NCBI GenBank assembly: GCA_027924645.1
Contig: BSBN01000254.1
Span: forward strand, 16,252,501-16,316,500
Length of the DNA stretch: 64,000 nucleotides
Direction of reading: 5' to 3'
Source: Cunninghamia lanceolata
Taxonomy: Eukaryota > Streptophyta > Pinopsida > Cupressales > Cupressaceae
Shown one piece after another: positions 10,778 to 22,307 of the stretch. The notes under the pieces were generated by a model. It worked only from the letters and a program-made list of their open reading frames with translations. It made no database searches and was not told the DNA's origin. Numbering within the stretch: the first letter of the stretch is position 1; each line of letters begins with the position of its first letter. A program made the position numbers and the translations under genes.

Positions 10778-11740
10778 CTATTTTCCTTGGATAGGAGGCA
10801 TGAGGATGGGTGGATTCATAAGGTATTCTTTTAGTTTGTTGAATGCTTCTTCACACCGCTCATCCCATCTAAATTGAATGTTCTTGTCCATGAGATGACT
10901 GAATGGTTGGCACTTGTCTGCTAGTTGTGATATGAATCTGCGGATTGCTTGTAGCTTGCCCTGTAGTGATCTCAATTGAGTTAGAGTCTTGGGTGGTGGC
11001 ATGTCCATTATAGCTTTGACTTTGGTAGGGTCCACCTCTATGCCGTTTGCAGACACTATGAAGTCAAGCAGCTTGCCTGAAGTGACTCTGAACACACATT
11101 TCTTTGGATTCAGCTTGACTTGGAATTGTTCCAATCTTTGAAATACTTTTTCTAATACATCCAGGTGTGAGTCCCTTGTGAGGGATTTTACTAAGATATC
11201 GTCGACATAGTCCTCCATTGTTACATGCATCATGTCATGGAATATAGTTGTAATAGCTCGTTGATATGTGGCACCTGCATTTTTTAACCCGAATGGCATG
11301 ACATTCCAGCAAAAAGTACCCCATGGGCAAGTAAAAGTTGTCTTGTGTTGGTCCTCTGGTGTTATTTTGATCTAATTATACCCTAAGAATCCATCCATGA
11401 GAGATAACATGGTATGGCCTGCAGTTAGATCAACTATGATATCGATATTTGGCAATGGAAAATCATACTTGCGGCATGCTTTGTTTAGGTCTCAAAAATC
11501 ATTGCATAGTCTGACTTGGCCATCTAGTTTGGACACTGGCACAATGTTGGATACCCATTCTAGATAATCTATAGCTCTGATGAACCCTACATCCAACAAT
11601 TTCTTGAGTTCTTCTTTGACCAAAAGTGCTATGTGAGGATGCATCTTTCTAAGCTTCTGCTTTACTGGTTTTTCTCCTAGATCTAATGGAAGATGATGTA
11701 GAATTAGGTTTGGATCTAGACCTGGCATGTCTGCATACAA
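10778..11740 (-). pseudogene. G1 reverse transcriptase
   Basis: This is an RNA-dependent DNA polymerase of Ty3/Gypsy type. The N-terminal part (11740-11492) reads KMHPHIALLVKEELKKLLDVGFI and KLDGQVRLCNDF. A stop follows, then DLNKACRKYDFPLPNID. After a short stretch with another stop comes WNVMPFGLKNAGATYQRA. The active-site box is MEDYVDDILVKS (YVDD at about 11209-11198). The thumb continues as SLQGKLQAIRRFISQLADKC to 10778. The catalytic aspartates are intact but stops block a full-length product. Confidence 0.9.
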
Positions 11741-12978
11741 CCAAGCGCAGCTGCCTCTCTTTTTCTTAAAGAACGGTACAAACCTAGTTTTCTCTGGTGG
11801 GGTAAGAGATTTAGCAAAGTGGATAACCTTGGGCTATTCTTCTGTTCCAATATTCACCGGCTCTGTCAGTTCTACAACAATCTATGACCTTTCCTAGTAC
11901 ATATCACTGGAGAGAGTGTTAAGCCTTCCATCGTCAGGTGCCATAGTTGGGTTTTCACCTTCGGATGCGTCCTTTCTTTTTATTGTTTTGGATCTGACAC
12001 TACCGCAAGGTGTTTTTCACCGTCAGATCCAGTTTTGACTTTGATATTTTTGTGACTGGAAGGCTTGGTACCTTCCCCAAAGTAAGCCACAGTATTCAAT
12101 TCAATAGAAAAACTAGCTTTATGATCTCCCTTGGGTAAGTGGTCCCTAAGTTCCATATAATCAATGTAAGCATCATCGTTTTGGAACATATCTAGTTGGG
12201 GAGTTCCTCACAGATCCCAATCAATAAGCTCAGGGTGTATGAGGGGGAGGGAGTCGGATGATAGACCTGATTCTTTGATAGTGTGAATGGAAATGTTAGT
12301 AGCATTGGTAGGGATGGTGCTCGGGATGGTACTTTCCTCCAAGTTGTTTATTGCGATGGAATTTAAACTTTCCTAGAAAGCCATAATCTCAGGGATGGGC
12401 AAATCAGACTCCAGTGGTCTGTTCCATTGTGTTTGTCCTTCATGGTAGGGGCTAAAAGTTTGGACGGCATCGACCTCTTTGTTGTCATAGGAATGCTTTG
12501 TTAGCTCATCCCACTCATATTCATTAGAATCTGTGTCGCTGTCCTCCTGGAGTGTTTGGATCATTTCTACAAGACAAGCATTTTCTTTAGCCTTGCCCTT
12601 GCCTTTGTATCCTAGGCCACTTGTGTTTCTAGCTAATGAGGATGAAGGTTGATTAGGTTCAATGATTCCTTCTTTTCTGAGGCCAATGGGTACTTGTCCT
12701 TTGTACCCCATCCTGTACAGAATAGTCTCACCTCGCCAGTAGAGTTCTGTTGGGAGTCTAGGCGGATCTTGCATTATGTTCTCTTCTTCAGAATAAAGCC
12801 ATTGTAGGAGATCTCTCTCCTCTATTTCATCAAATAAGGTCCCCCATTTTACAAAGGGAGTTGTGGGAGCTATGGGAGGAGCAGATGGCTTTGGAAAATG
12901 TTTGGGTTGGCCAAAAGATCGAGGAGACAAAGGCATCTTGGCTAGATTGAGGCTATGCTCAATGGAGTATTCCCCCAC
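11741..12978 (-). pseudogene. G1 protease to RT linker with G-patch-like segment
   Basis: Two open stretches (12978-12373 and 12189-11980) bridge protease and reverse transcriptase. The first contains EIEERDLLQWLYSEEE, then MGYKGQVPIGLRKEGI and GLGYKGKGKAK, glycine-rich segments resembling the G-patch often found at this place in plant Gypsy polyproteins. It ends in an acidic, Ser/Thr-rich region. The frame differs from the protease frame by one base near 12970, at a run of five G (plus-strand C), so a single-base indel probably broke the polyprotein. The RNA-binding role of a G-patch is family knowledge. Confidence 0.65.
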
Positions 12979-13950
12979 TCCACTTTTTTTATGGTAATTT
13001 TCTGCTCTTTAGGCCTTGATGAGGAGGCTTTAGGGGTATGATCATGCTCTGGGATAGGGGATATATATGCTCTATTATTTGGGATTATGCATTCAGGTTT
13101 TGCAAGGAAAGAGTTGCAATGCTGATAGGGGTCAGGGTCACCTTGAATGGTGACTTGCTTGCCATTGTGCGGGAACTTTATGCATTGGTGATAAGTAGAG
13201 GGAACAGCCTTCATGGCATGAATCCAAGGTCTCCCTAGAAGAATATTATAAGTGAGCTCCCTATCTAGGACTTGACACACCACATCTTTTATTACTGGTC
13301 CCACTTGAATAGGTAGGACAACTATTCCCTTTGTGGTTCTTTCTTCCTCATCATATGCTTTGATGGTAATTTTCCTCCTTGGATCAACTGCCTGTTCGGA
13401 GAACCCCAATGCAAGGACTAGCTTTAATGTGCAAATATTTAAACTGGCACCCCCATCAATGAGGACCCACTTTATGTAGTGATTGTGGATGTAGGCGACG
13501 ATATGTAGAGGGGTGTTATGGGGTTGAGATACAGAGAGGTCATCTTGCTCGGTAAATGATATGGTGTTGGAGGAGGTCAGATTACCTACCATGGTCTGAA
13601 ACTTCTCTTGGGCCAAATTAGTGGGGACAGTGGTTTCCACTAAGGCTTTTACGAGGATCTCCTTATGGGATGGGGATAGATGCAACAACTCCAAGATAGA
13701 AATGTGGGTCAGAGTTTTCTGTAATTGGTCTATGACATTATACTGGCAAAAGTTAGATGGAGAGGGTGACGACCTTGGAGGGGTCATATTGAGCATGACT
13801 TTACCACTGTGAGTAATGATACTACAACCAGTTCTGTTAGGTCCTAATTGTTGGTTGGACATGATGACATTGACTTGAGGGACATGTTCAGAAATGCAAT
13901 TTATGGTATAGTCAAATCGCACACTTGCATAGTTGGCATTATTGTTCTCA
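12960..13950 (-). pseudogene. G1 aspartic protease
   Basis: This region would cut the gag-pol polyprotein. The active site reads WVLIDGGASLNIC at about 13470-13430. DGGASLNI takes the place of the retroviral D-S/T-G, as is usual in Tat and Athila elements. The second signature is YNILLGRPWIHAMKAVPST near 13240-13190, followed by a CIKFPHNG strand. It belongs to one 391-codon open frame (14117-12942) that starts in the gag tail. The frame is free of stops through the whole protease, making this the best preserved part of G1. Confidence 0.85.
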
Positions 13951-13959
13951 CTGTTCTGA

Positions 13960-13987
13960 TTTCGCCTGTTGCGATTGTTGTTATTGC

Positions 13988-14026
<39 letters not shown>

Positions 14027-14090
14027 ATGGCCTGTTGGTGTTATTATTGTTGTTGCCATGGTTGTTATTATTGTTGTACAACCTATCATG
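13960..14090. repeat. GTT microsatellite encoding an Asn-rich gag tail
   Basis: About ten uninterrupted GTT units at 13992-14024 and broken ones on either side, read as AAC/AAT (Asn) on the minus strand. The other reading frames give long Val, Cys or Thr runs on either strand, which are shadows. Confidence 0.9.
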
Positions 14091-15149
14091 ATTTAGAAGC
14101 AGATCCCTGCAGGCCACATGTGTCTCATTGGAGGTATGTTGTTGTGCTCCTTCCTGGTTTCGATCAAGTACATCTTGTATGACATTTTTGAGGCAAATGC
14201 AATTATTGGTTGTATGCCCCTTCCTCGATGATATTCACAATAGTCTGTGTCCTTCCAGTAGGGAGGTCTGACTATAGGCTCATAATCACTTGTTGGCGGT
14301 AGAGAGATTTCATTGTTAGCCAACAAATTCCTTAGTGTAGACTCTTGAGACTCACCCAATGGCGTGAAATTTCTCCTTGGATTTGAACTGAACCATGGTC
14401 ATGGCTCCTGAGAGAATGGTTTGTTGGGTGTACCATTGTTTGTTTGTCCTTTAAGAGTGAATATGGGTTGTTGCTTGGGAGCTGCCGCCTTGGCATCCAC
14501 TACCCCATTGTTGACCACATTCTTATTCTTGGTCCAAAACTTTGATTTATCTGTTGTGTAATTGGATGTAGGTGTGTCCTTGTATATCTTGATTGCAAAT
14601 TTGGTGATCATAGCCTTTTCAATGAACAATCCCATTTCAATGACTTTTGAAAATGATGTAGGGCATTGTATCTGTATTTGATAGCTAAGATCAGCATTTA
14701 GGTTATGGACAAACATCTCCAGTAGCTGCTTCTCAGGCATATCGTAAGAACACTTACTAGCTAGCTATCTCCATCGTTGTAAGAAGGTGGTGAATGACTC
14801 ACCACTCTTTTGTTTGGTGTTGCATAGATCTAGCATAGATACCTCGTGTTCAATGTTGTAAGAGAAGTGCGTGATAAATTTGTTGACAAGTTCATCGAAA
14901 GTTTTGATTCCTGGTGGGAGACGTGAGAACCACTCCATAGCTTGACCACCTAAAGATCTTGTGAATAGTCTCACCAAGTAGGTCTCGTTGTGAGCTACTT
15001 CTAAACATGCTGCATTGAATTCCCTAATATAATCTCTAGGGTCCCCATTCCCTTTGTACTTGTCAAACTTTGGAACTTCGAACTGATAGGGGAATGGTTT
15101 CATGACCAATTTTTTGTCAAAGGGGTACGGTGCTATATCTTCCAAGGAG

Positions 15150-15154
15150 TAGTT
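15150..15154. repeat. C1 target-site duplication, left copy
   Basis: TAGTT here and TAGTT at 22308-22312 flank the C1 LTRs exactly. The G1 gag frame reads through the site when C1 is ignored, which proves insertion after G1 arrived. Confidence 0.93.
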
Positions 15155-16441
15155 TGTTGCAAGTATGAGGTGAACCGGTGTTGTCATTGATACCAACATA
15201 CTCATATTGCATTGACAAGAAGGATTGGATGAGCTATGTGCTGAGGATATTGAGAAAATTAGTCTCAATCAGGAACAGTGAAGAACAGTGATGAGAAAAA
15301 GGCAAAAGTACTCATTAGGTTGAGATTCAGAGGATGCGGATTAAAGGGTTTGTAGATATAAGTCCTGAGATGATCCAATTAAGATTTCAGAGGTCCGCAT
15401 GAAGATGTGAAGAAGTTGTGATCGATCAAGTAGAACCAGTTCCGGGAGATGCTCCAGAGTGACAGTGTTACAAAAAGGTTTGGTGAGATCTAGAAGTGCA
15501 TTGTCCTATTCTACGGATTGGAAATAGTGTTTGGGATGTCCTTGTGATGTGTCATGTCAATTGGTATGTGGTTTGGAGGTCCGAAAGCACATCTTGCGGT
15601 ATAAGAGTGGCGATAGACTTTGTTCTTGAAGTTCTGGATGAGGAAGAGAAGAGATTCCAGTGAGCAGAGGAAGTGCAGATGTACCTGGTCATTCAGGCAA
15701 GCCTGTGAAGGTTCTTGGATCATGTTGAGGTTATGTTGTTGGTCCGCATTGGTGGTAGAGCCCAGAATTGAAGATATTCTTCCGGATGAAGTTCTTTTTC
15801 AGACTAGCTGACTGGATGAGTTGTTCATCCTGCAAATGTTCTTATGATGGCCAACCTTATGTGTTATTCATCTTGCGAATGTTTTTATGATTGATAACTG
15901 ACTTAGATGATTGTTCCTAAGTTGATGTCTTGTATAAATAAAGGTTTGTGAGCTCATTTCGGTGAGTGTTGTAGAGCGGATGAGTGTGGTATATCGAAAG
16001 AGCGAAAGGCAGAGTAGAAGTGTTTCAGGCTTAAATGGAACTGATCCAAACATGGTAAAGATGTCATTCTCCAGTTCAAGGGTGTGTTACTTATGATCTT
16101 GTAGATAGTGTGTCTCTTGTAGGTAGTGTGCCTCCTTGTGAGCAGTGTGCTCGGGCAGGGAGCCCTAATTGGCATGTGCCAGTCATTTTTCTTATTCTTC
16201 TAATAGAGAATAATCCTTCAGTTAATCACCCTGTGGTTTTTCCCTTAATTGGGTTTTCCACATCAAAAATCTTGGTGTCTAATGTGTTGATGTTTGTCTG
16301 CTCTGGTGTGGCTTTCTATTTTTATGAATGGTTAGTTGATATGTTGTTAACTAACAAGAAGAAAAAAGTGTTTAAAGTAGAAGCAAGGTTTTTGTACAAC
16401 TGATTCACCCCCCCTCTCAATTGTGTGCCCTAGATCTAACA
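15155..16441 (+). repeat. C1 5' LTR
   Basis: This is a 1,287-bp LTR with TG...CA ends. A TATA-like TATAAATA at 15933-15940 lies in the middle and is kept in the 3' copy at 21795-21802, so it probably marks the start of R. A C-rich tract and AATTGTGTGCCCTAGATC lie just before the right edge. Small ORFs in it are mirrored in the 3' LTR and look non-coding. Confidence 0.95.
15933..15940 (+). promoter_or_regulatory. C1 LTR TATA box (predicted)
   Basis: TATAAATA followed by AAGG, conserved in both LTRs (second copy at 21795-21802) despite about 5% divergence around it. It would drive element transcription from the 5' LTR. Confidence 0.6.
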
Positions 16442-16443
16442 AT

Positions 16444-16455
16444 TGGTATCAGAGC
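16444..16455 (+). other. C1 primer-binding site (tRNA-Met type)
   Basis: TGGTATCAGAGC two bases after the 5' LTR matches the primer-binding site standard in plant Copia elements, complementary to the initiator tRNA-Met 3' end. Confidence 0.92.
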
Positions 16456-16498
16456 TAAGTTCCTCTGAAAGGAGCTTAACTGCTTGAGGAGATCTAGG

Positions 16499-17460
16499 AT
16501 GTCGTCATACAAGAAGGATAGTCCAAAGTTTGATGGAACCAACTTCACTCTCTGGAAAGGTCGCATGAAATGTCACTTGGAATGTATGGGAAAAGCATAC
16601 TTGACCATGGTCTCAAAACCATATGTACATCCACAAGGTGGTCTGACAACTCTAAATGAAATCACAGATGTTGAAAACAATTTGCAGACCAAAGAAGCTC
16701 TTCTAAGCACATTGAATGACTCAGAGCTCTCAAATGTCATTGACCTACCAACTGCATATGAGATCTAGGTTAAACTAGAACTTCTGCATGAAGGAGATGA
16801 GTTTGTTAAGAGTGCAAGGTTGCAAAGTCTGAAAGGGAAATTTGAAAGATTGAAGATGAGAGATGATGAAAATATCACTACCTTTATGCCAAGGGTAAAT
16901 GAGCTGGTGTGTGGAATCAGAAATGCTGGTGGAGTTTTGGATGAAAATGAAATTGTCTGCAAAATTCTCAGATCCCTTCCTACTGCCTACAAGATCAAGG
17001 TTGCTGCCATTGATGAATTTAGAGCCCATACAACTGTCACAAGAGAGCAATTGGCTGGCAAATTGGCTACATTTGAAATGACTGAATTTGGAGATGATCA
17101 CCCCAAGACTGAATCTGCATTCAAGGCCAGTGCCTATGTGAAAGGCAAACAAAGATTTGATCTAGGAGAAAATTCTTCAAGGAAAGTTTCATGGTATGAT
17201 CAAGCAAGGAAAGACATGGAACAGGAAGAAGCAGAAACAGCTTAACTTGAAGCCCTCATTGCAAAGAGACTGCCAAGAGGATCCAGTAAGTATGAAGGAA
17301 AACTACCCTTTAAGTGCTTCAACTGCAATAAGATTGGTCATTTTGCTTCAAGATGTCCGGAAAGATCTGCAAGGTCAAATGCTAATAGACAAAGGTTTCA
17401 AAAGAACTGCTATTATGTTCATGAAGAAGATGATAATGAAGGAGTAACAGATGATGAATC
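16499..17460 (+). pseudogene. C1 gag
   Basis: The start is ATG at 16499, 44 bp after the primer-binding site. The UBN2-type gag domain begins PKFDGTNFTLWKGRMKCHLE and continues through LQSLKGKFERLKMRDDENI and TREQLAGKLATFEM. A CCHC zinc knuckle, CFNCNKIGHFASRC, lies near 17310-17355. The frame stays the same throughout, but TAG at 16766 (expected Trp) and TAA at 17243 interrupt it. It flows directly into protease, so gag and pol form one polyprotein. Confidence 0.9.
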
Positions 17461-18773
17461 AGAAATGGGAAGCAAATCCGGAAATGAATGGGTGTTTATT
17501 GCCATCAAGGAAGAAGATTCAATATCCTCTGAATCTGTCAATCATAAGGTTGTAAAAAGAGCTTTGGCTGCCCAGGTTGAAGAAAAGGATGATTTGGTTA
17601 TTGACAGTGGTTGTTCTCACCATATGACAGGTGACAAGAACAAGTTCTTAGATTTGGAAAGGTATGAAGGAGGAATGGTAAAATTTGGTGATAATTTTGC
17701 TGGCAGAATCAGAAGTAGAGGAACTATTTCTTTTGATGGAAAGAGCAAAACTGGTAATGTACTTTATGTTGAAGGATTGAAACACAATCTTCTCAGTGTT
17801 GGTCAGTTGGTGGACAAAGGCTATGATCTCTGGTTCAAGAATGGAAGATGCAGGATCTTTGAAAGCTCCGGAACTGAGATTGCATCCGGTACCCAAACAA
17901 AAGGTAATATCTTCCATCTAGTTGGTTCTAATAAAAGTTGTCTGTTTGTTCAAATTGATCAGAGTTGGTTATGGCATAGAAGGATGTGTCATGTGAATTT
18001 TGATGACATCATCAAGATAAGCAATACTCAGGCTGTAAGAGATCTTCCTAAATTGGTGAAACCTACAAATAGTTTGTGCAAAGAATGTCAACTAGGTAAA
18101 CAAAGCAGAGTCTCTTTCAAAAGAAAGGATCAGTCCACTACCGGATTACTGGAATTAGTCCATATTGATCTATGTGGTGTAACAAGAATTAAGAGTATGT
18201 AAGGTGATAGATATTTCATGTTACTGATTGATGATCATTCCCGGATGATGTGGGTTACCTTCCTAAAATAGAAATCAGAAGCCCTTGAGAAGTTCAAAAT
18301 CTTCAAAGATATGGTAGAGAATCAAACTGGATTGAAACTGAAGTGTCTGAGGTCTGATAGAGGTGGTGAATTCACATCCGGTGAATTTATAGACTTTTGT
18401 GAGAAGCATGGCATAAGGAGACAGTTGTCTACCCCTAGGACTCCAGAATGGAGTTGTTTAGAGAAAGAACCAGACCATCCAAGAAGCATCTAGGAGAATG
18501 ATGATGGAAGCAAATGTTCCCCAGATGTTTTGGAGAGAAGCTGTCAGCACTGCAGTCTACACTCTTAATCGAGTTCAAATCAGAAGCAATACCGATAAGA
18601 CTCCTTATGAACTTTGGTTTGGTGTAACTCCTACTGTGAGATATTTTAGAGTATTTGGTAGCAAGTGTTATATCAAAAGAGATGAAGATCTAGGAAAGTT
18701 TGATGCTAGAAGTGATGAAGGAATTTTCTTGTGTTACTCCACTCAAAGCAAAACATACTGGTGTTATAATTAG
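17461..18773 (+). pseudogene. C1 protease and integrase
   Basis: The protease active site VIDSGCSHHMTG lies at about 17597-17632. The GAG-pre-integrase zinc domain follows with LWHRRMCHVNF and LCKECQLGKQSRVSF (17965-18125). The integrase core gives LVHIDLCG, LLIDDHSRMMWVTF and RSDRGGEF with the first two catalytic Asp. TAA at 18200 and TAG near 18268 interrupt it. About five bases are missing near 18443, just before the catalytic Glu, and the frame shifts. The C-terminal part (18498-18773) reads MFWREAVSTAVYTLNR and TPYELWFG in the new frame. The integrase is therefore dead. Confidence 0.9.
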
Positions 18774-20702
18774 AGATTGAGAAAGATGATAGAAAGTACA
18801 AATGTGAAGGTTGATGGAGGAATTGAGAAGCCCTCAAGATTCTACGAATGTGATGAAGATGATCAGAATGATTCTCTGGTGTAAGGAGCTCAATCCTCCT
18901 CTGAAATTTAGATACAGACTGATCTGGTAAATCAAGAAGAAGAGGTTTGTCTGAATGAGCCTGGTCAAGAAACAGTAGTGCAAGAAACTCCCAAAGTTCC
19001 AAGGTATGTAACTCTAAATCATTCTAAAGATCAGATCATAGGTGACAAAAACAAAGGGGTACAAACAAGGAGAAGAATTGCTCAAGATTGAAATGAATGT
19101 TGTCTGATTTCAAAGATTGAACCTAAGACAATTAATGAAAATGAATGTTGTCTGATTTCAAAGATTGAACCTAAGACAATTAATGAAGCTTGCAATGATG
19201 AAAACTGGACCAAAGCAATGGAGGAAGAGTTGATGCAAATTAAGAAAAATCATACTTGGGATCTTGTTCCCAGACCTAGAAACAAGAATGTGATTGGAAC
19301 CAAATGGGTCTTCCAGAACAAATTAAATGAAGTTGGTGAAGTGATCAGAAACAAAGCTAGATTGGTCTGCAAAGGCTACTCTCAAATAGAAGGAATTGAT
19401 TTTGAAGAAACCTTTGCTCCGGTGGCAAGAATTGAAGTAGTCAGATTATTTCTTGCATTTGCTTCTTTCAAAGACTTAAAGGTATATCAGATGGATGTCA
19501 AGTTTGCCTTCCTAAATGGTGATTTGGAAGAAGAAGTTGACATTGAACAACTGGATGGATTTCAACTGTTTGATCATGATGATATGGCCTGCAAGTTGAA
19601 GAAAGCACTGTATGGTTTAAAGCAAGCCCCAAGAGCATGGTATGAAAGGTTGGATAAGCATCTTGTGCAGATTGGATTCAACAAAGGTATTGCTGACAGT
19701 AACTTATATTTCAAAATTGATCATGAAAATATTTTGATTGTTGAAGTGTTTGTGGATGATATCATTTTTGGAGGAAGAGATAGTATGTGTAAAACTTTTG
19801 CAAATCAGATGAAAAGTGAGTTTGAAATGTCTATGCTTGGTGAAATGAATTTCTTCTTGGGTCTGCAAATTACTCAAACAAAGAAAGGGATCTTCATTTC
19901 TCAGACCAAATATGTGAAAGAATTGTTGAGAAAATTTGGGATGGAAGATTAAAAGCCAATGAATACTCCCATGGCAACCAAATGCAAGTTGAGCAAAGTT
20001 GATGACTCTCCTAAGGCAGATCAGACAAAGTATAGATCAATGATTGGTGGATTGTTGTATCTCACTCAGACTAGACTAGATATAAGGCAGGTTGTTGGTC
20101 TTGTGGCAAGATTTCAGGCTGATCCTAGAGAATCTCATGTTATGGCAATCTAGAGGATTTTTAGATATCTAAAAGGGACAGTTGAGTATGGTTTGTGGTA
20201 TCCTAGAGATCATGATTTCTCTTTTCATGCATATACAGATGTAGATTGGGCAGGAGATGTGGATGACTGGAAGAGCACCAGTGGTGGAGCATTCTTTTTG
20301 GGAAAAAGATTGGTTTCTTGGCTAAGCAAGAAATAAGATGCAATATCTCTGTCTACAACTGAAGCAAAATACATAGCAGCAGTAGGTAGTTGCACTCAAA
20401 TCTTATGGATGAAGCAGATGCTAAAAGACATTAAAGTAGAATATGAGGAGCCTATCACAATTTTCTGTGATAATTCAAGTGCAATAAATATTTCTAAGAA
20501 TTCGGTGTTGCATTCTAAGACCAAACACATATCTATCAAGTTTCACTTTCTGAGAGAACAAGTGAACAAGGATGAAGTCAGATTGGAGTATGTATCCTCC
20601 AAGGATCAGAATGTAGATATATTTCCTAAACCTCTTCCCAAGGACTCTTTTGAGTATATCAGGGAGAAGTTAGGGGTCATGGCCCCTCCAGAGATGAACT
20701 AG
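18774..20702 (+). pseudogene. C1 reverse transcriptase and RNase H
   Basis: A linker with several stops leads to a Copia (RVT_2) reverse transcriptase at 19218-19952. It shows [59 protein letters not shown] and the catalytic box [12 protein letters not shown]. RNase H follows: YTDVDWAGD, KSTSGGAFFLG, ISLSTTEAKYIAA and ITIFCDNSSAINISKN, then HIDTKxH-like HSKTKHISIKFHF. The stop is at 20700-20702. Internal stops occur at 19950, 20151 and about 20336. The frame is the same from 18498 to the end. Confidence 0.93.
19091..19186 (+). repeat. 48-bp tandem duplication in C1 pol
   Basis: Two adjacent 48-bp copies beginning AAATGAATGTTGTCTG just before the reverse transcriptase core. The length is a multiple of three, so the frame is kept and 16 codons are doubled ([14 protein letters not shown] twice). 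C3 has only one copy at the equivalent place. Confidence 0.9.
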
Positions 20703-20819
20703 GATGCACTGATGTGCATCAATCTGGTGGATATCACAGTCATATCTTGTGATCTAGATTGATGATGGGGAGCTACTACTAAGGGAGAAGCTGGTATGAT
20801 TATAATGTGTTTGAATTGC

Positions 20820-21017
20820 AAGTATGAGCCCTTTGCCATTGATGTCAAAGGGGGAGAGAAGACATGCGAAAAACAAGTGGTTGATGATCAAAGGGGGAGC
20901 AGTAAAGGAAGAGAAGACATGTGAAGAGTTGTTGATAGGGGGAGCTGTAATAGAAAGGAGTTCTTGTCTTAATGGTTTTTCACATCTTATGTTGCCATCA
21001 ATGACAAAGGGGGAGAT
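20820..21017 (+). other. C1 polypurine tract and upstream purine-tract copies
   Basis: The tract AAAGGGGGAGA at 21006-21016 abuts the 3' LTR. Similar tracts occur upstream near 20848 (CAAAGGGGGAGAGAAG), 20889 and 20937. Multiple polypurine tracts before the 3' LTR are described for SIRE-like Copia elements. Confidence 0.8.
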
Positions 21018-22307
21018 TGTTGCAAGTATGAGGTGAACCGGTGTTGTCATTGATGTCAACATACTCATATTGCATTGACAAGAAGGATTGGATGAGCTAT
21101 GTGCTGAGGATATTGAGAAAATTAGTCTCAATCAGGAACAGTGAAGAACAGTGATGAGAAGAAGGCAAAAGTACTCATTAGGTTGAGATTCAGAGGATGC
21201 GGATTAAAGGGTTTGTAGATATAAGTCCTGAGATGATCCAATTAAGATTTCAGAGGTCTGCATGAAGATGTGAAGAAGTTGTGATCGATCAAGTAGAACC
21301 AGTTCCGAGAGATGCTCCAGAGTGACAGTGTTACAAAAAGGTTTGGTGAGATCTAGAAGTGCATTGTCCTATTCTGCAGATTGGAAATAGTGTTTGGAAT
21401 GTCCTTGTGATGTGTCATGTCAATTGGTATGTGGTTTGGAGGTCCGGAAGCACATCTTACGGTATAAGAGTGGCGATAGACTTTGTTCTTGAAGTTCTGG
21501 ATGAGGAAAAGAAGAGATTCCAGTGAGCAGAGGAAGTGTAGATGTACCTGGTCATTCAGGCAAGCCTGTGAAGGTTCTTGGATCATGTTGAGGTTATGTT
21601 GTTGGTCCACATTAGTGGTAGAGCCCGGAATTGAAGATATTCTTCTGGATGAAGTTCTTTTTCAGACTAGCTGACCGGATGAGTTGTTCATCCTGCGAAT
21701 GTTCTTGTGATGGTCGACAAGATGTGTTATTCATCTTGCGAATGTTTTTATGATTGATTGCCGACTTAGATGATTGTTCCTAAGTTGATGTCTTGTATAA
21801 ATAAAGGTTTGTGAGCTCATTTCGGTGAGTGTTGTGGAGTGGATGAGTGTGGTATAATGAAAGAGCAAAAGGCAGAGTAGAAGTGTTTTGGGCTTAAGTC
21901 GAACTAATCCAGACATGGTAAAGATGTCATTCTCCAATTCAAGGGTGTGTTACTTATGATCTTGTAGATAGTGTGTCTCTTGTAGGCAGTGTGCCTCCTT
22001 CTGAGCAGTGTGCTCGGGCAGTGAGCCCTAATTGGCATGTACCAGTCATTTTTCTTATTCTTCTAATAGAGAATAATCCTTCAGTTAATCACCCCGTGGT
22101 TTTTCCCTTAACTGGGTTTTCCATGTCAAAAATCTTGGTGTCTAATGTGTTGATGTTTATCTACTCCAGTGTTTATGCTTTCTGCTTTTATGAATGGTTA
22201 ATTGATATGCTGTTAACTAACAAGAAGAAACAAGTGTTTAAAGTAGAAGCAATATTTTTGTACAACTAATTCACCCCCCCTCTCAGTTGTGTGCCCTAGA
22301 TCTAACA
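21018..22307 (+). repeat. C1 3' LTR
   Basis: This 1,290-bp LTR is a direct repeat of 15155-16441 with about 65 differences counted by eye, followed by TAGTT. Confidence 0.95.

Larger units (their letters stand above)
13951..15154 (-). pseudogene. G1 gag, C-terminal part
   Basis: Structural protein of the particle, resuming after the nested C1. It starts with SLEDIAPYPFDKKLV, then the Retrotrans_gag core with FEVPKFDKYKGNGDPRDYI, EWFSRLPPGIKTFDELVNKF and SGESFTTFLQRWR. A stop follows, then KQLLEMFVHNLNADLSYQI (14740-14399). A zinc-knuckle-like stretch DYCEYHRGRG near 14240 is broken by a one-base deletion at about 14224; in the neighbouring frame the remaining Cys codons follow. After it comes an asparagine-rich tail (about 14090-13960) with runs of up to a dozen Asn. 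Several stops are present. Confidence 0.88.
15155..22307 (+). mobile_element. C1: complete Ty1/Copia element nested in G1 gag
   Basis: A 7,153-bp element with LTRs 15155-16441 and 21018-22307, both TGTTGCAAG to ATCTAACA, and a perfect TAGTT duplication. It has a tRNA-Met-type primer-binding site, one gag-pol frame in Copia order (gag, protease, integrase, reverse transcriptase, RNase H) and a polypurine tract. The LTRs differ at roughly 5% of sites, mostly transitions. About ten in-frame stops and one integrase frameshift make it inactive. C3 is a relative in the same window. Confidence 0.95.

Noticed and set aside
13848..14182. Val-, Cys- and Thr-rich frames
   Set aside because: They are other readings of the GTT microsatellite in G1 gag.
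16110..16403. 97-codon ORF with hydrophobic stretch, also at 21973-22269
   Set aside because: It lies in both C1 LTRs and runs to the LTR edge, with substitutions at LTR background level. It is probably non-coding.
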